NCBI GenBank assembly: GCA_009777825.1
Contig: WRLA01000007.1
Span: 1-64,000, forward strand
Direction: 5' to 3'
Length of the DNA: 64,000 nucleotides
From: Bacteroidales bacterium
GTDB taxonomy: Bacteria > Bacteroidota > Bacteroidia > Bacteroidales > WRLA01
The translations under genes and the position numbers were made by a program. Below the pieces are notes generated by a model. It was not told the DNA's origin. It saw nothing but the letters and a program-made list of their open reading frames with translations, and ran no database searches. Shown in pieces: positions 57,281 through 64,000 of this stretch; position 1 is the stretch's first letter, and every line of letters starts with the position of its first letter.

Positions 57281-60259
57281 TTAATTCTTTATCACTTTCC
57301 GTGTTACCACATTGTTTTCAGTTTGGATGCGGAGGAAATAGACGCCGGCGGGTAAATGCGAAATGTCAATGGAGATGGGATGTGAGATATGCGATGTGAG
57401 ACGTGAGACATTTCTACCAAAGACATCAAATATTTCGACACTCTCAACTCTCAACTCTCCACTCTCCACTCTCAACTCCCCGCTCGTCGGATTCGGATAT
57501 ATTATAATAGAAGACCCATCAGCAATCTCCGATATTGAGACCAATCCGGCGGCTTTGGCAAAGTCGGGGATGCCGTAGCCCATTTTCGGGGTTGGGTTGT
57601 TGTAGTAGTTGGCTGATTTTTGGATCATGTCGCGCAGTTCCATGGGGTTTGTGTCGGGGAACATTTGCAAGAGGCAGGCGACCATTCCGGCGGTGATGGG
57701 CGACGAGAGCGAGGTGCCGCTGGCGGTATAAAGCCCTTCATTGTCAATGATGATGGGGCAATTTTGTCCGCGTGCCATGGTATTGGGTTTTTGGTCGCCG
57801 GCGGCGTTAGGACCGATGGAACTGAAATAGACATATTGTCCTTGATTGTTGACGGCGCCCACCGTCAGGATGTCGGAAGCGTCGGCGGGACTGCCGATCC
57901 ATTGCCATGCCGGTTCGTCGCCGGTATTTCCTGCCGAGACGCAGACGAAGATGCCGCAGTCAACGGCTTTTTGTGCTGCGATGGAGGAGACGATGGTTTT
58001 CCCGTCAATGTCGCTGTAGGTATGGTTCATGGAGGTGTCGTCGAAGTCATGATATCCCAAGGAGGAGTTGATGACGTCGGCGCCGATGCTGTCGGCGGCT
58101 TCGGCGCCAAAGACCCAGTTATATTCCTCTATGGGATATTCCGTTTCGGCGTCTTCGGTGCGGAAAAGGGCGAAACTTGCGTTTGGGGCGGTTCCGATCA
58201 TCGTCCCCGACCAGTATGAGGCGATACACGACATGACTAAGGTGCCGTGTGCGTTCAGCGTTGCGTCATAGACGTCTCCGCCCGGATTGGCGAAGTCTTT
58301 GGTCATGATAAGTCGTTCATTCTCATAGACATGGCTGAAAGCGTTGATTTGGTTGGCGATGGGGAATCCGGCGTCCAAAATCGCTATGAGTATATCTTCG
58401 CCCTGATAGCCGGCTTCGTGCAGCGGTATTCCGTTGAGTTGACGGATTTGTTCGTCGGCGTAGCCGTAAATAGAGGCTTGAGGTTGTTGTTCAATGAGTT
58501 CCGGCGCTGTGGTCAGGAGCGGTTTTACACTTTTGGAAGTGGGCGCGTCGCCGGGTTTTACAAAGATGACCGTATCAACGCAAGCGAGGTTTTCGATATT
58601 TTCTAACATCACCGAATCGGGAATCCGTGCCAAAGCGCAATTAATCCATCTGCTTGAGAATAAGAGTTCTGCGCCTTCGGTTTTTACCTGTTCGATATAA
58701 TCGGGATTGACGGGGAGGTCGTCGTCGGTGAGCGAAATGTTGAATTTTGCTCTGCGGTCGAGCGATTTTTGCGACAAGAAGGCTAACGGTTCGTCAATAG
58801 AGTAGGGGGAGTCGTTTTTATCCGTAAAATGGATGGCGTAGAAATGATTGGTGATGACGGGCGGTTCCGGCGGCTCCGGCGGGTCGGGCAGCAGGCTCAA
58901 AGCCATGTCGAAGTCGGGGATGCCGTAGCCCATCTTTATTGTCGGTGTATTATAATTGTTGCCGGTTTGTTCGATAAAAGATTTTAACTCAACCGGTTTC
59001 ACGTGCGGCTTTGCCTGTATCAGACAGGCGACCATTCCGCAGGTGATGGGAGAGGCGAAAGAAGTCCCGCTGAGGTACGAAATAGTGTTGCCATCCGCAT
59101 ACGTGGCGCAATCGTAACCTTGCGCCATGGTATTGGGTTTCTGTTCGCCGGCGGCGTTAGGTCCTATGGAACTGAAATAGACGTAATCGCCATCTTCGTC
59201 AACAGCGCCTACCGTGAGGACGTTGTTGACGTCGGCGGGCGTGCCGATCCATTTCCACGATGGGTCGCCGCCGCTGTTTCCGGCGCTCACGCACACAAAG
59301 ACTCCGCGCTCAATGGCTTTATTGGCTCCGATGGCGGCTGCGGTGGTTTGTCCGTCCATATCGGAATAGTCCCAATTCATCGTTGGGTCGTCGTAGTCGT
59401 GATAACTTAAAGAGGTGTTGATGATGTCGGCGCCGATGCTGTCGGCGGCTTCGGCGGCGGCGACCCAGTTGTACTCTTCTATCAGATATTCCGAATCAAC
59501 GTCTTCGGTGCGGAAGAGGCAGCAGGTGGCTTCGGGAGCGGTGCCGATCATCTGATTAGGGACATACGCCGCCATACACGAAAGGACGGCGGTACCATGA
59601 TAGTGTGTGTTGCTGTAAACATTTCCTCCCGGATTAACAAAGTCGCGGGTCGCCAAGATGCGCTCTTCTCCAAACAGCGGGTTAAAGGCATTGATAGTGT
59701 TGACTTTATCGAAACCCGAATCTAAAACCGCTATCACCACGCCTTCGCCTTTATAGCCTTTGTCGTGGACGGCGATGCCGTTGAGTTGCGCAATTTGGTT
59801 GTGGGCTTGTCCGTACTCCGACCTCGAAGAGGAGATTTTGGAAGGAGTGCGACGAGCAACTCCGTATTTGTTCTTAGACGTCTTTATCTTTTTTCCGCCC
59901 TCCGGCTTCACGAAAACGACATGGTCAACGCAATCCAGCGCCGTTATTTGCGGTAGGATTGTGTTGGCGGCGTTGACTACGGCGCAGTTGAGCCATTTGC
60001 TTGTGTATAAGACCGTTGCGCCGACGTTTTGCAGTTCTGCTACGTAAGCGGGATTGACCGGCAGGTCGTCGTCGGTGAGTTCTACCTCAAACTTCTCTCT
60101 GCGTTCCAGCGCCCGCTGAGATAAAAACGCTTCCGGATGGGAAAGAGTGTAAGGCGTCCCGACTTTGTCGGTAAAATAAACGGCGTATTTCTGGGCAAAC
60201 GATACAAACGGTAAGCCGAAAAATGCGATGAACAGAAGTAAAGTGAAATTTTTCCTCAT
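57281..60259 (-). CDS. double-domain subtilisin-like protease with T9SS C-terminal domain
   Basis: 992 residues from ATG 60259 (MRKNFTLLLFIAFFGLPF); a longer frame from 60367 starts upstream of the -7 box and is rejected. It contains two complete S8 modules, each with its own propeptide-like region (QKYAVYFTDK; FYAIHFTDKNDSPYSI). Triads: Asp180, His221, Ser400 and Asp629, His671, Ser850. A Pro-rich linker (PDPPEPPEPP) joins them. The CTD (IIIYPNPTSGELRVES, IFDVFGRN, LPAGVYFLRIQTENN) carries repeat arrays. Both modules look active. It resembles the next gene downstream. Confidence 0.88.
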   Translation of the reverse strand: MRKNFTLLLFIAFFGLPFVSFAQKYAVYFTDKVGTPYTLSHPEAFLSQRALERREKFEVELTDDDLPVNPAYVAELQNVGATVLYTSKWLNCAVVNAANTILPQITALDCVDHVVFVKPEGGKKIKTSKNKYGVARRTPSKISSSRSEYGQAHNQIAQLNGIAVHDKGYKGEGVVIAVLDSGFDKVNTINAFNPLFGEERILATRDFVNPGGNVYSNTHYHGTAVLSCMAAYVPNQMIGTAPEATCCLFRTEDVDSEYLIEEYNWVAAAEAADSIGADIINTSLSYHDYDDPTMNWDYSDMDGQTTAAAIGANKAIERGVFVCVSAGNSGGDPSWKWIGTPADVNNVLTVGAVDEDGDYVYFSSIGPNAAGEQKPNTMAQGYDCATYADGNTISYLSGTSFASPITCGMVACLIQAKPHVKPVELKSFIEQTGNNYNTPTIKMGYGIPDFDMALSLLPDPPEPPEPPVITNHFYAIHFTDKNDSPYSIDEPLAFLSQKSLDRRAKFNISLTDDDLPVNPDYIEQVKTEGAELLFSSRWINCALARIPDSVMLENIENLACVDTVIFVKPGDAPTSKSVKPLLTTAPELIEQQPQASIYGYADEQIRQLNGIPLHEAGYQGEDILIAILDAGFPIANQINAFSHVYENERLIMTKDFANPGGDVYDATLNAHGTLVMSCIASYWSGTMIGTAPNASFALFRTEDAETEYPIEEYNWVFGAEAADSIGADVINSSLGYHDFDDTSMNHTYSDIDGKTIVSSIAAQKAVDCGIFVCVSAGNTGDEPAWQWIGSPADASDILTVGAVNNQGQYVYFSSIGPNAAGDQKPNTMARGQNCPIIIDNEGLYTASGTSLSSPITAGMVACLLQMFPDTNPMELRDMIQKSANYYNNPTPKMGYGIPDFAKAAGLVSISEIADGSSIIIYPNPTSGELRVESGELRVESVEIFDVFGRNVSRLTSHISHPISIDISHLPAGVYFLRIQTENNVVTRKVIKN
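57371..57480. repeat. in-frame heptamer and GAGAGTTGA arrays inside the CTD of the double subtilase
   Basis: 57371-57410 is a GTGAGAT-type heptamer array read as RLTSHISHPIS. 57439-57480 is a 13-bp type array of ACTCTC/AACTCTCC units read as SGELRVESGELRVES. Both lie in the sorting domain and keep the frame. Confidence 0.85.
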
Positions 60260-60293
60260 AAAAAATACTTTTTTAGTAAACAATATTACGCTG

Positions 60294-60301
60294 CAAAAAT
60301 A
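60294..60301 (-). promoter_or_regulatory. -7 element TATTTTTG for the subtilase pair
   Basis: A TAnnTTTG match 35 bp upstream of ATG 60259. It probably drives both subtilase genes. Confidence 0.55.
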
Positions 60302-60375
60302 CAACTTTTTGTTGAGATATGAGATTGTCCCCAGAGCAAGGCGTTCAGACAATATCATAGTCATCATTTTTCCCC

Positions 60376-60711
60376 TTATTCAATTATTACTATCGAAACG
60401 CCCTTGAACCCTGCCTGTTCGAAGAAATGGTGTGCCGAATGGTTGTTCTTACCGCTTTCCAAAAAGATGAACTTGGCGCCCCACACCTTTATTTCCGTTT
60501 CTATCCAGCCGAGCATCGCTTCGCCAATTTTTTGTCCTCTCAGCGGAGCGTCAACCACAATGTCGCACAGTATCACAATCTTTGTCTCTGGGTATAACTG
60601 AACCAATGCCAAGGCGATGACGGCATCATCCCGACGGGCTATGGCTAATTTCGTGAAAATATCGAAACTGTCGAAATCACTGTGCAACGCAGCGGAAAAC
60701 TCCTCTTGCAT
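60376..60711 (-). CDS. GNAT-family N-acetyltransferase, short form
   Basis: 111 residues. The acetyl-CoA-binding motif A is DIVVDAPLRGQKIGEAMLGW (RGQKIG), followed by FIFLESGKNNHSAHHFFEQA and a C-terminal strand (GVSIVII). Most family members have about 140-150 residues; the first strand and helix appear short or missing, so it may be N-terminally truncated. Substrate unknown. No TAnnTTTG box upstream. Confidence 0.72.
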   Translation of the reverse strand: MQEEFSAALHSDFDSFDIFTKLAIARRDDAVIALALVQLYPETKIVILCDIVVDAPLRGQKIGEAMLGWIETEIKVWGAKFIFLESGKNNHSAHHFFEQAGFKGVSIVIIE

Positions 60712-60827
60712 GATTGTCTTTATCTCTGTTTAGGTCATGATTTTGCATGGCAGGTAAGTTTTCACGACCATATCATACGAGATAAACTCAATGTATCGCA
60801 AAAAATATGGAAGTGTTTTAAAGGAAA

Positions 60828-60843
60828 TGGCATGATTTTTGCA
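60828..60843 (+). promoter_or_regulatory. candidate sigma-54 (-24/-12) promoter
   Basis: TGGCATGATTTTTGCA has GG and GC separated by exactly 10 bp, matching the sigma-54 pattern TGGCAC-N5-TTGCA. It lies 43 bp upstream of the TPR gene start at 60886, and no TAnnTTTG box is present there. No RpoN or activator gene is in the window. Confidence 0.5.
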
Positions 60844-60885
60844 CAACTCTTAAAAATTGAAATGGACTAAACTAATAATAAAATA

Positions 60886-61875
60886 ATGAATACCATGTTT
60901 AAAAAAGTAACAACAATTTTTACGATTATTTTCTATGCATGCGCGCTGAATGTCGCTGCACAGTCGGCTGAAGAAGCCTATGAGTTATACCAAAACGGTA
61001 TCAAAGCGGTAGAAACCAAAGATTACGAAACCGCCATCAACGAATTATCCGCCTCGTTGACCATGTATGAAAAGATGAGCGATCTCGAAGGCATCGAAGG
61101 CGCGGAGACCGTCATAGAGAGCGCCAAGCAGGCGTTGGCTCAGACGTACTACGCCTACGGGATGGAGTTGTATCAGGAGAAGAACTTCGACAAAGCGCTC
61201 CTCCGCTTTAAAGACGCGGAAGAGTGCGCCAAGAACAGCGACAACGACGACATCGCCACCAAAGCGTCGAACTACGTCGGGCGGGTTTATATATCCAAAG
61301 CCTCGGCAACGTTCACCGACAAGCAATACGACGAGACCATCGCCGCCGCCGACGCCGTCCTGAAGATGGAGAGCGAAAACGAAACTGCCTACTTCTGGCG
61401 CGGACGCGCATACAAAGAGAAAGGCGACCTCAACAAAATGAAAGCAGACCTCGACAAGTGCATGGAACTCACCCAGGGCGACGAACAGAAAGCGACAACC
61501 TACGCCAACGCAGCAAAAATCGCAAGTTCCGCCTACATGAGCGCCGGCACCGACGCCATCAAAAACAAAAAATACACCGAAGCCATCACACACTTGGAAA
61601 CAGCCGCATCCTACCCCGAGTCCAACGCCAACATCTATTATTACATGGCATCGGCTTACAACCTATTAAGCAAATGGAATGACGCCATTACCGCCGCCAA
61701 CAAAGCGCTTTCGATGGAACTGAAAGACCCCTCCGCCACCTATTACGAACTCGGCAAAGCATACGAAGGACTCGGCAAAAAGTCCGACGCCTGCACCGCT
61801 TATAAGAAAGTAACCGCCGAGCAATATAAAAAAGTCGCCGAATACCAGATGCAGACTGTGCTGAAGTGTAATTGA
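60886..61875 (+). CDS. secreted TPR protein
   Basis: 329 residues. A signal peptide ends near NVAAQSAEEAYE. The rest is tetratricopeptide repeats, roughly seven: YELYQNGIKAVETKDYETAI, YGMELYQEKNFDKALLRFKD, AYFWRGRAYKEKGDLNKMKA, YYELGKAYEGLGKKSDACTA. Probably periplasmic and a protein-protein scaffold; no catalytic domain. Second ATG at residue 4 is an alternative start. The candidate sigma-54 promoter lies just upstream. Confidence 0.82.
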   Translation: MNTMFKKVTTIFTIIFYACALNVAAQSAEEAYELYQNGIKAVETKDYETAINELSASLTMYEKMSDLEGIEGAETVIESAKQALAQTYYAYGMELYQEKNFDKALLRFKDAEECAKNSDNDDIATKASNYVGRVYISKASATFTDKQYDETIAAADAVLKMESENETAYFWRGRAYKEKGDLNKMKADLDKCMELTQGDEQKATTYANAAKIASSAYMSAGTDAIKNKKYTEAITHLETAASYPESNANIYYYMASAYNLLSKWNDAITAANKALSMELKDPSATYYELGKAYEGLGKKSDACTAYKKVTAEQYKKVAEYQMQTVLKCN

Positions 61876-61887
61876 TCCCTTACAAAA

Positions 61888-62001
61888 TTACTTTGCATAC
61901 GCCACCGCTCGTGTTTTGCGGATGACGGTGGTTTTGATTTGTCCGGGGTAGATCATTTCGTCTTGTATTTTCCTGACTTCGACACCATCAGAAAGTTTTT
62001 T
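61888..62001 (-). pseudogene. ribonuclease Y (rny) 3' fragment
   Basis: A 37-codon minus-strand frame ending in TAA reads [20 protein letters not shown], then RAVAYAK, the conserved C-terminus of RNase Y. Upstream of [10 protein letters not shown] the similarity stops. The rest of the gene is absent from the window, so this is a stranded 3' end. Confidence 0.75.
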
Positions 62002-62223
62002 TCAACGTGCGCAAGTAATTGATAATAATATGATTACTCTTTGCACCCTTTGCATTTTCTTTGTGCCTTTGCGGTAAAGAAACTCTTTTTCGGCACTCTT
62101 TACAAGCTCGGAGGAAATGTCTCCATTTGTATTTTCGATAATTATTTAATTGATTTAGATAATATTTTCGATATTTTTTACCCGTCCTTTTTTTATTTTG
62201 TTATGTAATTAAAAAAAAACATG

Positions 62224-62231
62224 TACATTTG
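62224..62231 (+). promoter_or_regulatory. -7 element TACATTTG for recQ
   Basis: A consensus -7 box 21 bp upstream of the ATG at 62253. Confidence 0.55.
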
Positions 62232-62252
62232 CATTTAAATTACTTATCAAGT

Positions 62253-64000
62253 ATGTCAAAAAATACTGAAGAGATAGACTTGCACAAAATGCTGAAAAAG
62301 CATTTTGGCTTCAACAGCTTCAAAGGAAATCAAGAAGCTGTGATACACAATGTGTTGTCGGGAAAGGACACATTTGTCATCATGCCCACCGGCGGTGGGA
62401 AGTCCATGTGTTACCAACTCCCGGCGCTGATTTCGGAAGGGACAGCCATCATTGTCTCACCGCTTATCGCCTTGATGAAGAACCAAGTGGACATGATTCG
62501 CAACTTCGGAACGGAAGAGGGCGTCGCCCATTTTCTGAACTCCCTGCTGTCGAAGCAGGAGATAGCGGAGGTGAGAGACGATTTGACGTCGGGAAAGGTA
62601 AAACTGCTCTACGTCGCACCGGAATCGCTGCACAAAGAAGAGAATGTGGAACTGCTACGCTCCATTAAAATTTCGTTCTACGCCATTGACGAGGCGCACT
62701 GCATCTCGGAATGGGGGCACGACTTCCGACCGGAGTACCGAAACCTGTTTAACATCATCCAAAATATCGGACATCAGGTACCCGTCATCGCCCTGACCGC
62801 CACGGCAACTACGAAAGTACAGTTCGACATCCAGAAAAACCTTAACATCCTGGATGCCACCGTTTTCAAATCGTCGTTCGACCGCGCCAACCTCTATTAC
62901 GAAGTCCGCCCCAAATCAAAAGACGTCTATAAAGATATTATCCGTTTCATCACGCAGCACCACGGGAAATCGGGCATTATCTACTGCATGAGCCGTAAAA
63001 AGGTGGAAGAACTTGCAAAAATATTGCAGATAAACGGTATTAAGGCGCTACCGTATCATGCCGGATTGGATGCCATCACACGGCGCACCAACCAAGATGC
63101 GTTTTTGATGGAAGACGTTGACATTATCGTCGCTACGATAGCGTTCGGCATGGGGATTGACAAGCCCGACGTCCGTTACGTCATCCATCACGACATGCCC
63201 AAAAGTCTCGAAGGCTACTATCAGGAGACCGGACGCGGCGGCAGAGACGACGGCGAAGGCTTGTGTATCGCCTACTACTGCTACGACGACATGCTGCGGC
63301 TAAAAAAATTCCTCAAACAGAAAAAGATAGCCGAACAGGAAATCAACGAACAACTGCTCGAAGAGACCATCGCTTTCTCCGAAAGCAGCATGTGCCGACA
63401 CAAAATGCTGCTACACTATTTCGGCGAAACCTACAAGAAAGATAACTGCGGCGCCTGTGATAACTGCCTCAACCCCAAAGAGAAATTTGAAGGGAAAGAA
63501 CTCATCGAAATGATTTTGAAAGCCGTTGAAAGCATCAAACAACTTTATAAAGAACCTTACGTTATCAATATATTGCTGGGCAAGGCGACCGGCAGCATCA
63601 AAGAGGTCAAACACGACAAGTTGGAAATCTTTGGCGACGGCGCCGATTATGATGAACGTTTTTGGAGTTCCGTCATCCGACAAGCCATTGTGTTAGACTT
63701 CCTTACAAAAGACGTCGAGAACTACGGACTGCTCAAACTGACAAAAAAAGGAGTAAATTTTTTGAAAAAACCAATTAGCGTTATGTTAACAAAAGATAGA
63801 GATGAAGAAATAGACGGCGACGACGACGTCATCGCCGCAGGAGGCGCAATGAAAGGCTCATCGGCAGATAATGAACTTTTTATACTGCTAAAAGATTTAC
63901 GGAAAAATGTATCCCGTAAAGAGAATCTCCCCCCGTTTGTGATTTTTCAGGACAACTCCCTCGAAGAGATGTCCATCCAGTACCCCATCACCATGGAGGA
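62253..64000 (+). CDS. recQ: ATP-dependent DNA helicase RecQ (3' end beyond window)
   Basis: 582 codons are visible and the frame is open at the window edge. Superfamily 2 helicase motifs: FKGNQEAVIHNVLSGKD (motif 0), MPTGGGKSMCYQLPA (Walker A), YAIDEAHCISEWGHDFRPEY (Walker B and aromatic loop), LTATAT, and YYQETGRGGRDD (motif VI). The RQC zinc-binding cysteines follow (SSMCRHKMLLHYF, CGACDNCLNP). It unwinds DNA in 3' to 5' direction in recombination and repair. An HRDC domain may lie beyond the edge. Confidence 0.96.
   Translation, partial: MSKNTEEIDLHKMLKKHFGFNSFKGNQEAVIHNVLSGKDTFVIMPTGGGKSMCYQLPALISEGTAIIVSPLIALMKNQVDMIRNFGTEEGVAHFLNSLLSKQEIAEVRDDLTSGKVKLLYVAPESLHKEENVELLRSIKISFYAIDEAHCISEWGHDFRPEYRNLFNIIQNIGHQVPVIALTATATTKVQFDIQKNLNILDATVFKSSFDRANLYYEVRPKSKDVYKDIIRFITQHHGKSGIIYCMSRKKVEELAKILQINGIKALPYHAGLDAITRRTNQDAFLMEDVDIIVATIAFGMGIDKPDVRYVIHHDMPKSLEGYYQETGRGGRDDGEGLCIAYYCYDDMLRLKKFLKQKKIAEQEINEQLLEETIAFSESSMCRHKMLLHYFGETYKKDNCGACDNCLNPKEKFEGKELIEMILKAVESIKQLYKEPYVINILLGKATGSIKEVKHDKLEIFGDGADYDERFWSSVIRQAIVLDFLTKDVENYGLLKLTKKGVNFLKKPISVMLTKDRDEEIDGDDDVIAAGGAMKGSSADNELFILLKDLRKNVSRKENLPPFVIFQDNSLEEMSIQYPITME

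Larger units (their letters stand above)
61876..62252. other. gene-free region with an RNase Y remnant
   Basis: About 380 bp. Holds the 3' fragment of a ribonuclease Y gene (61888-62001), repeated TTTGCACC/TTTGCATT phrases (about 62040-62095) and the recQ promoter. No intact gene. Confidence 0.7.

Overview
This window looks like chromosomal DNA of an anaerobic member of the Bacteroidota, probably Bacteroidales-like. The reasons are: many genes are preceded by the Bacteroidota -7 element TAnnTTTG; there is a PorU sortase and at least six proteins with type IX secretion (T9SS) C-terminal domains; GldF/GldG are present; lipoproteins carry acidic surface-export signals just after the lipobox cysteine; LpxK indicates lipid A; and there is an [FeFe]-hydrogenase-like protein. 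Genus and species cannot be told from the sequence alone.

Layout. 0.2-5.8 kb: a GldF-GldG fusion with a SPOR protein, tRNA-Lys(CTT), a solitary atpA and folD. 5.8-11.2 kb: a tight six-gene minus-strand operon of envelope proteins (two LPP20-like proteins, two lipoproteins, a small membrane protein and a transglutaminase-like protein). 11.2-11.9 kb: heptamer and GT microsatellites. 11.9-16.0 kb: a helix-hairpin-helix protein, a TPR protein and a rhomboid-PdxB fusion, overlapping by 17 bp each. 16.1-19.0 kb: an antiporter whose 3' end has been split off in copy by an AAA ATPase gene. 19.0-20.9 kb: a graveyard of IS, toxin-antitoxin and hairpin-repeat debris. 20.9-28.9 kb: a lipoprotein, a second AAA ATPase, aspS, a hydrogenase-like sensor, lpxK and cdd. 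28.9-38.1 kb: the T9SS locus with porU and two tandem M6 metalloproteases. 38.2-43.6 kb: a peptide transporter, small genes and a leucine-rich-repeat T9SS cargo. 43.6-54.9 kb: HlyD debris, acyl-CoA synthetase, a TPR-SPOR protein, an agmatinase-family enzyme, a symporter, MoxR-DUF58, Uma2, LOG-family and radA. 55.0-60.3 kb: a second IS remnant and two subtilases, one with two catalytic domains. 60.4-64.0 kb: an acetyltransferase, a TPR protein behind a candidate sigma-54 promoter, an RNase Y remnant and recQ, cut by the window end.

Functionally, PorU would process the CTD proteins found here: the M6 proteases, the subtilases, the LRR protein and a small secreted protein. The operon at 5.8-11.2 kb may form an uncharacterised envelope complex.

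The most striking feature is repeat invasion. Short hairpin elements and 7-bp tandem arrays fill intergenic gaps and also lie in frame inside T9SS cargo genes, in the CTD linkers, a pre-catalytic linker and a signal-peptide region. This resembles the palindromic elements inserted in Rickettsia genes. The rhomboid-PdxB fusion, the ATPase cassette with a diverged copy of its neighbour's 3' end, and the double subtilase are other points of interest. No CRISPR array, rRNA or complete transposon was seen.
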